NCBI GenBank assembly: GCA_049585815.1 | Contig: JBAVAR010000056.1 | Location: 1-58,195, forward strand | Origin: DATLSM01 sp049585815 | GTDB lineage: Bacteria; Actinomycetota; Thermoleophilia; Solirubrobacterales; 70-9 | Direction: 5' to 3' | DNA: 58,195 nucleotides | Shown here: piece after piece, positions 16,351 through 25,067 of the stretch | How positions within the stretch are numbered: position 1 is the first letter of the stretch | Layout: each line of letters begins with the position of its first letter | Notes under the pieces: generated by a model | What the model was told of the DNA's origin: nothing | Databases searched by the model: none | Seen by the model: the letters and a program-made list of their open reading frames with translations, nothing else | Translations under genes and position numbers: made by a program

Positions 16351-17721
16351 GTGGAGGAGATCGACCGCAAGCAGATCGCGGCGCTGACCGAGGCCCAGCA
16401 GGAGTTGTTTCGCAACCGCACCTCTCACTCCGCCGAGACCTTCGAGCGCGCGGTCCGCTCGATGCCAAACGGCGTTCCCTCCTCCTTTCAATCCAACGAA
16501 CCCTGGCCCGTTTACCTCGAGCGTGGCGAGGGCAGCCGGGTCTGGGATGTGGACGCCAACGAGTACGTCGATTTTCATAACGGCTTCGGCGTCATGTGCA
16601 TCGGCCACGCCAACCCCGTCGTGGGCGCCGCGGTCAAGGCGCGGATCGACAAGGGCACCCACTTCGCCGCCCCCACCGACGGCTCGATCACGGTGGCCGA
16701 GGAGCTGGCCCGCCGCTTCGGCCTGCCGCAGTGGCGCTTCAACAACTCCGGCACCGAGGCGACGATGGACGCGGTGCACCTCGCCCGCGGCGCGACCGGC
16801 CGCGACACGATCCTCAAGATTGAGGGCTCCTACCACGGCCACCACGACACGGTGATGGTCTCCGTCTACCCGCCGCTGGAGGCGCTCGGTGCCCGCGATG
16901 ACCCGGTCAGCGTCCCCTACGGCGGCGGTGTGCCCGAGGCGATGACGGCGCTCACCCGTGCCGTTCCCTTCAACGACGCCGACGCCCTCGAGAGCGTCCT
17001 CGGCAAGATCGGCGAGCAGGTCGCCGGCCTGATCATGGAGCCGGCGATGATGAACATCAACATCATCCCGCCCCGCCCCGGCTACCTCGAGCGGGTCCGC
17101 GAGCTGACCGCCAGGCACGGCGTCAAGCTGATCTTCGATGAGGTGAAGACCGGCTGCACGATTGCCGCCGGCGGCGCCACCGCGCGCTTTGGCGTCCTGC
17201 CGGACATGATCACCGTGGCCAAGGCAAGCTGCGGCGGTTACCCGGGCGGGGCAATCGGGATGAGCGAGGAGCTGGCGGCGATCGTCGCCGACGGGACCGT
17301 GAAGCAGTACGGCACCTTCAACGGCAACCCGCTGGTGATGGCGGCGGCGCAGGCAACCCTGACCGAGGTCCTCACCGACGAGGTCTATCGGCACTTTGAG
17401 GCGACCAACCGCCGCCTGCTCGACGGCTGTCAGGAAATCATCGACTCCCACGGCCTGCCCGCCTACACCGAGGGGCTGGGCGCGAAGGGGGCGGTGATCT
17501 TCTCGCCCCGGCGACTGTATGAGTACCGCGACTACCTGAGCGAGGTCGACGATGAGCTCTCCACCCTCGCCTGGCTTTACCACATGAACCACGGGATCTT
17601 CATGACCCCGGGGACCGAGGAGGAGTGGACGCTCTCGATCGCCCACACCGATCAGGACCTGAAGCGCTACCTCGACGCCTTCGAGGCCTTTGCCGGCGCG
17701 CTCACCTCCGCCTCCGCCTAG
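16351..17721 (+). CDS. Class III PLP-dependent aminotransferase (glutamate-1-semialdehyde aminomutase-like)
   Basis: 456 residues; GTG start 9 bp after the acyl-CoA synthetase stop. Fold-type I features are NNSGTEATMDAVHLARGATG (phosphate-binding turn), EGSYHGHHD, LIFDEVKTGC (the Asp that contacts the PLP ring nitrogen) and the Schiff-base Lys in ITVAKASCGGYPGGA. The N-terminal SMPNGVPSSFQ and the overall order resemble glutamate-1-semialdehyde 2,1-aminomutase, but EVKTGC replaces the usual EVMTGF, and the pairing with an acyl-CoA synthetase argues for a catabolic omega-amino or beta-amino acid substrate. Whether it transaminates or isomerises cannot be decided here. Confidence 0.86.
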   Translation: MEEIDRKQIAALTEAQQELFRNRTSHSAETFERAVRSMPNGVPSSFQSNEPWPVYLERGEGSRVWDVDANEYVDFHNGFGVMCIGHANPVVGAAVKARIDKGTHFAAPTDGSITVAEELARRFGLPQWRFNNSGTEATMDAVHLARGATGRDTILKIEGSYHGHHDTVMVSVYPPLEALGARDDPVSVPYGGGVPEAMTALTRAVPFNDADALESVLGKIGEQVAGLIMEPAMMNINIIPPRPGYLERVRELTARHGVKLIFDEVKTGCTIAAGGATARFGVLPDMITVAKASCGGYPGGAIGMSEELAAIVADGTVKQYGTFNGNPLVMAAAQATLTEVLTDEVYRHFEATNRRLLDGCQEIIDSHGLPAYTEGLGAKGAVIFSPRRLYEYRDYLSEVDDELSTLAWLYHMNHGIFMTPGTEEEWTLSIAHTDQDLKRYLDAFEAFAGALTSASA

Positions 17722-17726
17722 CGACG

Positions 17727-19139
17727 CTAGGCGGAGAGCGCCTCTGCGGCATCGACCGGGCGCCCCAGGTGGTAACCCTGGGCCATATCGACCCCGTATT
17801 CGCGCAGCAGCTCGGTGGTGGCGTCGTCCTGCACGTACTCGGCGATCGTCGTCTTGCCCAGGCCTCTAGCGATCTGGACAATCGCCTTCACGGTCAGCTG
17901 GTCGGCGTCGTTGTTGGGCATGTCGCGGATGAACGCCCCGTCGATCTTGATCAGGTCGAAGGGAATTCTCCTCAGGTAGTGGAAGGGACCGTAGCCGGCG
18001 CCGTAATCGTCGATCGCCACCTGGCAACCGAACTCGGTGAGCCTGTCGGCGAACCCGGCCGCAGCCTGGTAGTCCTGGACCCTGGCGGTCTCGGTGATCT
18101 CAAAGGTGCAGTGGGAGGGGTCGGCATCGCCCTCATCCAGCCGCCGTTCGATGAACTCCAGCACGGAGACATCGGCGAGCGAGGCGCCGGAGAGGTTGAC
18201 GTGAAGGGTCACCGGCCGGCCCGCCCTCTCGCGCTCGGCGACCAGCTCAAGCGCCCGGGCGACCACCCAGCGGTCGAGCTCCTGGACCATTCCCGAACGC
18301 TCCGCCGCCTCGATGAAGGAGGCCGCCGGCAGCAGCTCGCCTCCCTCACTGGTCATCCGCAATAACAGCTCGTAGCGCTCGATCGCGCTCGCACCGGAGG
18401 CGAGACTTCGAATCGGCTGCGTGTGGAGGCTGAGACGATCGTCGGTGAGTGCGTCGCGGATCCGCGCCGAGGTGGTCTGGGAGCGGCGAGCGCGGCTCGG
18501 CTCGCGGGGATCCTGAAAGAGGGTGATCCGGTCCCGCCCTTCCTCCTTTGCCCGGTACATCGCCTGGTCGGCGGCGACAAGGACCGCCTCGGGTCCAACC
18601 TCACGCTCGCCGCCGAACATGGTGATCCCAACGCTGATCGTGGCCGATGGTAGATCCGGCGAAGCGGCGTCGTTCTCGGCAACCTGAGCGCGCAGATCCT
18701 CGCCCAACTGCAGCGCTCCGGCGGTGTCGGTCTGCGGCATCAGCACCGCGAACTCATCGCCAGAGAGGCGGGCGACGATATCGGTGGCGCGCATCCGTTC
18801 GGCCATGATCGAGGCGACGCGACGTAGGAGGTTGTCGCCTGCGTGGTGGCCGTAGCTGTCGTTGACCGACTTGAGGCCATCGATATCGATGATCATCACC
18901 GCCCCCTGACCGCCGTAGCGGGCGCTGAAGGAGACGTACTGGTCAAGCTCAGCGCGGAAGCGGCGACGGTCGAGCAGACCGGTGAGGGAGTCGTGATCGG
19001 CGAGGTAGCGCAGCTGGGCCTCGGTCCTCTCGGCCTCCGCGAGCGCGCCGCGGATCACCTCGCGATCCTCGGGGTCAAGCTTCTCGAGCACGGCCTCCAC
19101 CGCTGGCGCACTTTGAGAAAGCAGTCGTTCGCTCGTCAC
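17727..19139 (-). CDS. GGDEF-EAL cyclic-di-GMP turnover protein
   Basis: 470 residues, no membrane segments. A short N-terminal helical region is followed by a diguanylate cyclase domain (HDSLTGLLDRRRF; active-site motif LSGDEF at 126-130, where Ser replaces the first Gly, a variant often still active) and an EAL phosphodiesterase domain starting near RYELLLRM (Glu257). Metal-binding motifs of the EAL part are visible: VNLSG, FEITET, IDDYGAGYGPF and IKIDG. Both activities are therefore possible, making or degrading c-di-GMP in the cytoplasm. There is no recognisable sensor domain. It converges on the aminotransferase with a 5-bp gap. Confidence 0.92.
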   Translation of the reverse strand: MTSERLLSQSAPAVEAVLEKLDPEDREVIRGALAEAERTEAQLRYLADHDSLTGLLDRRRFRAELDQYVSFSARYGGQGAVMIIDIDGLKSVNDSYGHHAGDNLLRRVASIMAERMRATDIVARLSGDEFAVLMPQTDTAGALQLGEDLRAQVAENDAASPDLPSATISVGITMFGGEREVGPEAVLVAADQAMYRAKEEGRDRITLFQDPREPSRARRSQTTSARIRDALTDDRLSLHTQPIRSLASGASAIERYELLLRMTSEGGELLPAASFIEAAERSGMVQELDRWVVARALELVAERERAGRPVTLHVNLSGASLADVSVLEFIERRLDEGDADPSHCTFEITETARVQDYQAAAGFADRLTEFGCQVAIDDYGAGYGPFHYLRRIPFDLIKIDGAFIRDMPNNDADQLTVKAIVQIARGLGKTTIAEYVQDDATTELLREYGVDMAQGYHLGRPVDAAEALSA

Positions 19140-19270
19140 TCAGAGAAGGTAGAGCTTCCGCTCGACGGGGACGGCGCGGAAAACACCGGTTCGGGAACTG
19201 CGCCCAAGTTTCGGCGAGAGCGCGCGACGAATAGTGAGCTCCAGACGCGCCGCGGGGTAGCCTTCCGGCG

Positions 19271-21238
19271 ATGGCCAATCGCCTGGCGCAGGAGACCAGC
19301 CCCTACCTGCTCCAGCACAGCGATAACCCCGTGGACTGGTATCCGTGGGGCCCGGAGGCGCTTCAGCGCGCGCGTGAGATCGACCGCCCGGTCCTGCTCT
19401 CCGTCGGCTACTCCGCCTGTCACTGGTGCCACGTGATGGAGCGCGAGTCCTTCGAGGATCCGCTCACCGCCGCCTATATGAACGAGCACTTCGTCAACGT
19501 CAAGGTCGACCGCGAGGAGCGACCCGACGTCGATGCCCTCTACATGGAGGCGGTGCAGGCGATCAGCGGACACGGCGGCTGGCCGATGACGGTCTTCCTT
19601 GACCCCGACGGGGTGCCGTTTTACGGGGGGACCTACTTCCCGCCCGATTCGGGCCGTGGATTGCCGAGCTTTCAGACGGTGATGGAGGCGGTGATCGAGA
19701 CCTTTGCCCAAAGGCGCGGGGAACTGCGCGAGCGCGCCGACCAGACGCGCGCCCGCCTGGGAGCGATCGCCCGCCTGGAGCCCGCCAACCGCACCCCGGG
19801 AGAGGACCTCCTGAAGCGGGCGATCGAGACGCTGGGGGCCGAGGCCGATCCCCGCCACGGGGGATTTGGCGGCGCACCCAAGTTCCCCCCGGCCTCCGCG
19901 CTTGAGCTGCTGCTTGCCCGCGGTGAGCGGCAGATCGTCGCGAGCACCCTCGACGCGATGCTCGCCGGCGGCATCTATGACCAGCTCGGCGGCGGCTTTT
20001 GCCGCTACTCGGTCGATGACTCCTGGCAGATCCCCCACTTCGAGAAGATGCTCTATGACAACGCCCTGCTCGCGGGCGCCTACCTGCACGCCTGGCAGGC
20101 CCTGGGCGAGGAGCGCTACCGGCGCGTCTGCGAGGAGACACTCGACTGGATGCTGGCAGAGATGCGCGGCCCCGAGGGGGGCTTCTTCTCGGCACTTGAC
20201 GCCGACTCAGAGGGCGAGGAGGGACGCTTTTACGTCTGGAGGCCGGCCCAGATCCGCGCGGTCCTCGGCGCGCGGGCCCAGGCGGTGATCGAGTTCTACG
20301 GCGTCACCGATCAGGGCAACTTCGAGAATGCCAACGTCCTTCACCTGGCGCGCGGTGCGGGGGGCACCGAACCCGCGGGCCTGCAGGCGGCGCGCCAGGC
20401 GCTCTACCGCGCCCGCGGCGAGCGGGTTCGCCCGGGCCTTGATGACAAGCGTCTGGCCGCCTGGAACGCGCTGGCGATCACCGCCCTGGCAGAGGCGGGC
20501 GCGGCCCTCGAGCGCGAGGATTACCTCAAGGCCGCCTGCCGTTGCGCGGAGTTTGTGCTCGGTTCCCTGCGCGACGCCGAGGGGCGGCTGCTTCGCACCT
20601 ACAAGGACGGCGAGGGTCGCCTCAACGCCTACCTGGAGGATCACGCCTTCCTGCTCGAGGCGCTCCTCAGCCTCTATGAATCAACCTTCGAGCAGCGCTG
20701 GTTTGACCAGGCCAAAGAGCTCGCCGAGGTGATGATCGCCCGCTTCGCCGATCCCGAGCGCGGCGGTTTCTTTTCTACCTCCGAGGACCACGAAGACCTG
20801 ATCGCCCGCCGCAAGGAGATCGCTGATCACCCGATCCCCTCGGGCAACTCCTCGGCCGCGATCGGCCTTCTGCGCCTGGCCGCCCTCAGCGGCGAGCGCG
20901 CCTATGAGGTGAGGGCCGAATCGGTCCTGCGCCTCCTCGCCCGGCCCGCCGCCGAGCACCCCACCTCCTTTGCCCACCTGCTGAGGGCCCTTGACTTCCA
21001 CCTCTCCCCGACCAAGGAGGTTGCCCTGATCGGGGATGAGCTGGACCAGCTGGTCGGGGTGGTGCGCCGCGGCTTTCGCCCCCACCAGGTCCTCGCCGGC
21101 GGCCCTGAGGGCACAACCGCGCCGGCGCTCTTGCGGGGTCGGGGCACCCTGAGCGGCCTGCCCACAGCCTACGTCTGTGAGCACTTCACCTGCCGGGCGC
21201 CGGTAACCGACCCCGAGTCCCTGGGCAAACTGCTCTGA
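19271..21238 (+). CDS. YyaL/SPATA20-type thioredoxin-fold protein (DUF255)
   Basis: 655 residues. It begins NRLAQETSPYLLQHSDNPVD followed by WYPWGPEAL, the invariant start of the DUF255 family. The thioredoxin-like domain has the CxxC in YSACHWCHVMERESF and the GGWPMTVFLDPDG loop. The C-terminal two thirds is an (alpha/alpha)6 barrel like those of N-acylglucosamine epimerases/glycosidases (FEKMLYDNALLAGAY, DDKRLAAWNALAI). The family is nearly universal, but its biochemical function is not established. It is transcribed divergently from the GGDEF-EAL gene and converges on glnA. Confidence 0.95.
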   Translation: MANRLAQETSPYLLQHSDNPVDWYPWGPEALQRAREIDRPVLLSVGYSACHWCHVMERESFEDPLTAAYMNEHFVNVKVDREERPDVDALYMEAVQAISGHGGWPMTVFLDPDGVPFYGGTYFPPDSGRGLPSFQTVMEAVIETFAQRRGELRERADQTRARLGAIARLEPANRTPGEDLLKRAIETLGAEADPRHGGFGGAPKFPPASALELLLARGERQIVASTLDAMLAGGIYDQLGGGFCRYSVDDSWQIPHFEKMLYDNALLAGAYLHAWQALGEERYRRVCEETLDWMLAEMRGPEGGFFSALDADSEGEEGRFYVWRPAQIRAVLGARAQAVIEFYGVTDQGNFENANVLHLARGAGGTEPAGLQAARQALYRARGERVRPGLDDKRLAAWNALAITALAEAGAALEREDYLKAACRCAEFVLGSLRDAEGRLLRTYKDGEGRLNAYLEDHAFLLEALLSLYESTFEQRWFDQAKELAEVMIARFADPERGGFFSTSEDHEDLIARRKEIADHPIPSGNSSAAIGLLRLAALSGERAYEVRAESVLRLLARPAAEHPTSFAHLLRALDFHLSPTKEVALIGDELDQLVGVVRRGFRPHQVLAGGPEGTTAPALLRGRGTLSGLPTAYVCEHFTCRAPVTDPESLGKLL

Positions 21239-21290
21239 TCTCTGGGCGCCGCCGGCGCGCCTGGCGCGCCTGGCGAAGCCCTAGATCCAG

Positions 21291-22643
21291 CTAGAGAACG
21301 GGGAGGAAGTTCTCGATCTCATACGGGGTCACCCGGACCCGGTAGTCATCCCACTCCTGGCGCTTGATCTCCACGAAGCGGCGGAAGGTGTGCTCGCCGA
21401 GCGTGCGCAGCACCAGCTCTGACTCAGCCGCAACCTCGATCGCCTCGCCCAGCGTCGCCGGCAGCTGCTCGATTCCCTGGTGGGCCAGCTCCTCCTGGGA
21501 GAGGTGGTAGAGGTTCTGCTCCATCGGCTCGGGCAGCTCATAGCCCTTCTCCACCCCTTCGAGTCCTGCCTGCAGCATCCCGGCGAAGCAGAGGTAGGGG
21601 TTGCAGGCCGGGTCGGGGCAGCGCAGCTCGGCGCGGGTGGCACTCTCCTTGCCGGGGTGGTAGAGCGGTACCCGGATCAGCGCCGAGCGATTGCGTCGCG
21701 ACCAGGCCAGGTAGACCGGCGCCTCAAAGCCGGGTACCAGGCGCTTGTATGAGTTGACCCATTGCGCGAAAAGCGGGGAGATCTCGCGAGCGTGCTTGAG
21801 CTGGCCGGCGATGAACGACTTCGCGGTAGGCGAGAGGAAGTACTGATCATCGGCGTCATAGAAGGCGTTCTTGCCGTCCTTGGTCAGCGATTGGTGGACG
21901 TGCATGCCGGAGCCGTTCTCACCGAACAGCGGCTTCGGCATGAAGGTGGCATGCCAGCCGTATTTCATCGCGTACTCCTTGACCACGATCCGGTAGGTCA
22001 TGCAGTCATCGGCCATCTCGAGGGCGTTCTTGTAGCGCATGTCGACCTCGTGCTGGGAGGGCCCGACCTCGTGGTGGGTGTACTCGACGTGGATGCCCAT
22101 TTTCTCCAGCGCCAGCACCGTCTCGCGGCGCACGTCCGAACCGGCGTCCAGCGTGGTCAGATCGAAATAGCCGCCCTCGTCGAGGACCTCGGGCACGCCG
22201 CCGGCGGGTTTGGCCGAGCGAAAGTAGAAGTACTCGAGCTCGGGACCGACGTTGTAACCGTCAAAGCCGAGCTCCTCGGCCCGCTTCATCGCCCGCCGCA
22301 GGATCCAGCGCGGGTCTCCCTCATAGGCGCCGCCGCCCGGCACCCGGATGTCGCAGAACATGCGGGCGACCGTGTTCTCCTGCTCGGGGCGCCAGGGGAT
22401 CAGGGCAAAGGTCGAGGGATCGGGCATCGCGATCATGTCCGACTCCTCGATCGGGTTAAAACCCGTGATCGAGGAGCCGTCAAAGCCCATCCCGCCGTCG
22501 AAAGCGTCCTCGAGCTCGGCGGCGTTGATCGAGAAGCTCTTCAGCTGGCCGAGGACGTCGGTGAACCAGAGGCGGACGAAGCGCACGTCGTTTTGCTTGA
22601 CGATCTCGGCGACGTCAGCGGCATTGGTGGGTTGCTCTGGCAT
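21291..22643 (-). CDS. glnA: Type I glutamine synthetase
   Basis: 450 residues from the ATG at 22643, chosen for its strong AAGGAGG site; the longer frame has no such site. It makes glutamine from glutamate, ammonia and ATP in the cytoplasm. Conserved parts are DGSSITGFNPIEESDM, the metal/ATP residues of GPELEYFYF, NENGSGMH-like ENGSGMHVHQSL, VPGFEAPVYLAWSRRNRSAL and PDPACNPYLCFAGML. A length near 450 and the YEIENFLPVL end fit the shorter GSI-alpha type. A Tyr is present in EQNLYHLSQEE near the place of the adenylylated Tyr, but the flanking residues differ, so adenylylation control is doubtful. Confidence 0.96.
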   Translation of the reverse strand: MPEQPTNAADVAEIVKQNDVRFVRLWFTDVLGQLKSFSINAAELEDAFDGGMGFDGSSITGFNPIEESDMIAMPDPSTFALIPWRPEQENTVARMFCDIRVPGGGAYEGDPRWILRRAMKRAEELGFDGYNVGPELEYFYFRSAKPAGGVPEVLDEGGYFDLTTLDAGSDVRRETVLALEKMGIHVEYTHHEVGPSQHEVDMRYKNALEMADDCMTYRIVVKEYAMKYGWHATFMPKPLFGENGSGMHVHQSLTKDGKNAFYDADDQYFLSPTAKSFIAGQLKHAREISPLFAQWVNSYKRLVPGFEAPVYLAWSRRNRSALIRVPLYHPGKESATRAELRCPDPACNPYLCFAGMLQAGLEGVEKGYELPEPMEQNLYHLSQEELAHQGIEQLPATLGEAIEVAAESELVLRTLGEHTFRRFVEIKRQEWDDYRVRVTPYEIENFLPVL

Positions 22644-22763
22644 TCCGGCCTCCTTGGGGCTTGTCCGCGAGAGGCGCAACGATAGGCGAAGTGAACCGAT
22701 CGGGTTCGCGCCGCCGTAATCGGGGTAGGAGGCCACTTGCAGAGAGGGCCAAAAGCAGGTATA

Positions 22764-22780
22764 ACTTACTCCTCGTAAGT
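22764..22780. promoter_or_regulatory. Inverted repeat between divergent glnA and the CMD-like gene
   Basis: ACTTAC-N5-GTAAGT, perfect 6-bp arms, about 120 bp upstream of glnA and 84 bp upstream of the divergent gene. It has the look of an operator serving one or both promoters. It does not match the GlnR or AmtR consensus as I know them, so the binding protein is unknown. Confidence 0.45.
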
Positions 22781-22863
22781 AATCGGCTTAAAGTAAAGTA
22801 AAGGCCACGTAAAGGCTCTGTGAAGCGGAATCCGCCCAATTGGAGCCGGAAGCAGGAAGCAAC

Positions 22864-23430
22864 GTGACGGTAAAAACAGCAGTCAGCAGATTCCAGATAC
22901 ACGACGAGCTAACGGCCCCTGACGAAAGTGCTCCGCTGATCAAGAGCATCCAGGCGGCCGGAGGCGCGGTGACCAAGTTCGTCGGCGTCCTCGCCGGCGC
23001 CCCAGCCGTGCTCCGCGCCTACACCAGGATGCGCTCGGAGCTGCGCGGCGGGGTCCTCCCCCAGGCGACCCGCGAGCGGATCGCCCTGGCGGTCGCCGAG
23101 CACCGCGAGGACAACTACAGCATCGCCCAGCACGCGAAATCGGCGCGGCGGGCCGGACTCGGCCTCGACGAGGTCTCACGTGCCCGCAGCTTCACCTCCT
23201 CAGATCCAAAGGAGGCGGCACTGCTTGAATATCTGAAGGCGGCGCTCGATGCCGATGGGCCTCCCCCGCTCCACCTCCATGAGGAGGCGCGGGAGATCGG
23301 CTGGACCGATGAGGAGATCCTCGAGGCGGTCGGCCATCTCGCCCTCAATGAGTTCCAGAGCCTGATCGCAAGCGCGGCCGCGCTGCCTCAGGACCAGGCT
23401 ACGCCGAGGGTCCTGCCCTCGGCGGCCTAG
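22864..23430 (+). CDS. Carboxymuconolactone decarboxylase/AhpD-fold protein lacking the redox cysteines
   Basis: 188 residues from the GTG at 22864 (AGGA 6 nt upstream; the TTG at 22840 is a weaker alternative). The all-helical AhpD/CMD fold is recognisable in RGGVLPQATRERIALAVAEH, DEVSRARSF and WTDEEILEAVGHLALNEFQS. The peroxidase CxxC position reads NYSIAQH, so both cysteines are replaced while the following His is kept. It therefore cannot act as a classical disulfide-based alkylhydroperoxidase. Role unknown; divergent from glnA. Confidence 0.8.
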   Translation: MTVKTAVSRFQIHDELTAPDESAPLIKSIQAAGGAVTKFVGVLAGAPAVLRAYTRMRSELRGGVLPQATRERIALAVAEHREDNYSIAQHAKSARRAGLGLDEVSRARSFTSSDPKEAALLEYLKAALDADGPPPLHLHEEAREIGWTDEEILEAVGHLALNEFQSLIASAAALPQDQATPRVLPSAA

Positions 23431-23458
23431 AGCTCTCTGGGCTTCAAGAGGGTGTCGG

Positions 23459-24190
23459 TCAGCCGTCCTCGGTGAGGGTCGCCGTGTAGAGCAGCCTTGC
23501 GGTGTTGTAGAGGCAGCCGTAGGTCGCCCGCCGGCCGATCCTTGTCTGCGGCTGGCCCTGGCGGACGTCGGTGGCATTGGTGCACTTGCCGGGGGCACGG
23601 CTGGCCCGCCACGCGTTGTTGGAGGCCAGGCCCTGGGCAAAGGCGGGGGCCCAGGTCGGCACCGTGAGGCCGACGATCTCGCCCCGTTCAACCGGCAGCG
23701 AGGAACCGAACTTCACGGTCTGGCCCAGGTAGGGACTGAGAACCTTGACCGCGCCCTGGCGCTGCAGGCTGTAGCGCGGAGGGCTGGTGCGGGGCACGCG
23801 GCGCAAGATCGCCAGCCGCGCCTCAGGCGGGGTGCCAAAGAAGGTGTTGAAGAAGGAGCGCTGCTTTGCGGTCGGCTGGGAGAGGGTCAGGGTCCAGTCG
23901 GTGATCTTGCCGCTGCGAGGCGCGTTGAAGGGCAGCTTGAGCTGGCCGTTATTGACCTGGAACCCGGTGACGCTGCCGACCGCCTGGCAGGGCAGGCCCG
24001 GGCAGGAGGGGTTCGGCGGGCTGCCCGTCTGGCCGAGCACGATCGTCGTGTGGGAGCTCGTCGCCGCCCCCGCGCTGGTGACCAGGGCGGCGAGGACAGC
24101 GAGGGCGCCGGTCGCCAGAGCCGCCGCCGCCAGTCGACCCCGTCTGCGGGTCGAATTCGCGCTTGACGCCTCATCGGAAGACCTCGGCAT
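23459..24190 (-). CDS. Secreted protein of unknown function
   Basis: 243 residues from the ATG at 24190. That codon lies 7 nt after an AGGAG, whereas the in-frame ATG at 24196 is too close to it. The N-terminus is basic (STRRRGRLAAAA), followed by the hydrophobic core TGALAVLAALVTSAGA, a Sec signal peptide. The mature part has paired cysteines (PSCPGLPC, and CTNATD with YGCLYNTARLLY) and beta-rich sequence (KITDWTLTLSQPT, GQTVKFGSSLPVERGEIVG). I do not recognise the family. Similar proteins with a C-terminal 'cx...LLYTATL' end are, as I recall, found in Solirubrobacterales. Confidence 0.75.
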   Translation of the reverse strand: MPRSSDEASSANSTRRRGRLAAAALATGALAVLAALVTSAGAATSSHTTIVLGQTGSPPNPSCPGLPCQAVGSVTGFQVNNGQLKLPFNAPRSGKITDWTLTLSQPTAKQRSFFNTFFGTPPEARLAILRRVPRTSPPRYSLQRQGAVKVLSPYLGQTVKFGSSLPVERGEIVGLTVPTWAPAFAQGLASNNAWRASRAPGKCTNATDVRQGQPQTRIGRRATYGCLYNTARLLYTATLTEDG

Positions 24191-24263
24191 GCCCATGCTC
24201 CTCTCGTCGGAAATCCAGCTCAAGCAGGGGAGATTAGCCGCCCGAACGGCAGAGCGGACCGAA

Positions 24264-24773
24264 TCAGTGCCGGGCGTAGTTGAGCGCGACCGCGTAATGA
24301 ACCTGGCCCGCACCGTTGAATCCAAGCGCGAGTCGGGCGCCGTTGGTCAGGTCCCAGGAGTTGCCCCTGGTGTAGGGGCCTCGATCGATCACCTGGGTGA
24401 CCAGTGAGTGGCCCTGGTAGAGGAACTTGACCGTAGTCCCACAGGGAAGGTTGCGGTTGGCGACACCGAGCGTGTCGGGCCGCAGCACCTGGCCGCAGGC
24501 GGTGTGGCGGCCGTAGAGACCGGGGCCATACCAGGTAGCTCCAGCGGTCCGCATCGGGGTGAAGGCGATGTTTTGCCCGGACGCGGCCGCACCACCCGGG
24601 CCGGCGCTCGATGCGCCGCCGGTGGAGGCCTCGGCCGAGACCGCCGTGGTCGCGACCAATGCAAGCACGGCCAGGATGGCCGCCGAGAGCGTGCGTCGCG
24701 TGGAGCGCTTGGAAGTGCTGCGCCCACGTAGATCGTTGTCTTGCCGCCCGCGGCGGTCTGCGCCTGCCTTCAT
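24264..24773 (-). CDS. RlpA-like secreted double-psi beta-barrel protein under a c-di-AMP riboswitch
   Basis: 169 residues. The N-terminal basic stretch and AAILAVLALVATTAVSAEAS form a signal peptide. The double-psi beta-barrel spans about 75-165: TWYGPGLYGRHTACGQVL, TLGVANRNLPCGTTVKFLYQ, VIDRGPY (the catalytic-type Asp) and WDLTNGARLALGF. Two cysteines (TACG, LPCG) would form a disulfide, as is common in actinobacterial versions. The position of the second acidic residue of true RlpA lytic transglycosylases holds Gln (ACGQ), so it may bind or loosen peptidoglycan and not cleave it. A c-di-AMP riboswitch directly upstream ties it to osmotic and cell-wall control. Confidence 0.88.
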   Translation of the reverse strand: MKAGADRRGRQDNDLRGRSTSKRSTRRTLSAAILAVLALVATTAVSAEASTGGASSAGPGGAAASGQNIAFTPMRTAGATWYGPGLYGRHTACGQVLRPDTLGVANRNLPCGTTVKFLYQGHSLVTQVIDRGPYTRGNSWDLTNGARLALGFNGAGQVHYAVALNYARH

Positions 24774-24780
24774 TGCTCTT

Positions 24781-24910
24781 TCCTGACGCTTGCGGGGTTA
24801 GCTGACGGGCTCGCGCTGAAAGAGCTGCGCTACGCGGCAGATGCCGGCGATTCGCCCCAACCTTTGGGTCCCCCGCTCTCTGCGATATGTAGGCAGAGAT
24901 TCAGCGGAAG
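24781..24910 (-). promoter_or_regulatory. Cyclic di-AMP riboswitch (ydaO/yuaA class)
   Basis: Read on the minus strand, the leader of the RlpA-like gene carries the conserved ydaO blocks in order: CGCUGAAUC, GCGGGGGACCCAA, GGUUGGGGCGAAUCGCC, AGCGCGAGCCCGUCAGC, UAACCCCGCAAGCGUC. This is the aptamer that binds two c-di-AMP molecules and usually turns off potassium transport or cell-wall hydrolase genes. Its last helix ends at the AGGA that serves as ribosome-binding site 7 nt before the ATG at 24773. There is no obvious U-tract terminator between them, so control is probably at translation. Boundaries are approximate. Confidence 0.88.
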
Positions 24911-25039
24911 TTGGCGGCAGGTTAGCAAAGACTAAGACAGAATTATGTGAACAGGTTGTGCATGGACTCAACATGCTCTGCGCATCGACGGCGGAGCTCC
25001 CGGCTGACAGTGCTGCATCAAAGCGCCCGCGCTGCGTAG

Positions 25040-25065
25040 AAGGGGCCCCCTTGCGGGGGCCCCTT
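25040..25065 (-). terminator. GC-rich hairpin after RNase P RNA
   Basis: Perfect 11-bp stem (AAGGGGCCCCC / GGGGGCCCCTT) with a four-base loop, lying immediately 3' of rnpB on the minus strand. There is no U-tract, so it may act as a processing or stalling hairpin and not as a classical intrinsic terminator. Confidence 0.6.
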
Positions 25066-25067
25066 CC

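Noticed and set aside
16288..17646. 452-codon frame opposite the aminotransferase
   Set aside because: Same antisense effect. The residues mirror codon bias and show no fold, and the plus-strand PLP enzyme is complete.
21240..21290. Terminator between the yyaL-like gene and glnA
   Set aside because: GGCGCGCC repeats are present, but there is no clean stem followed by a T-tract on either strand.
21762..22685. Plus-strand frame opposite glnA
   Set aside because: Antisense shadow; glnA is conserved over its entire length.
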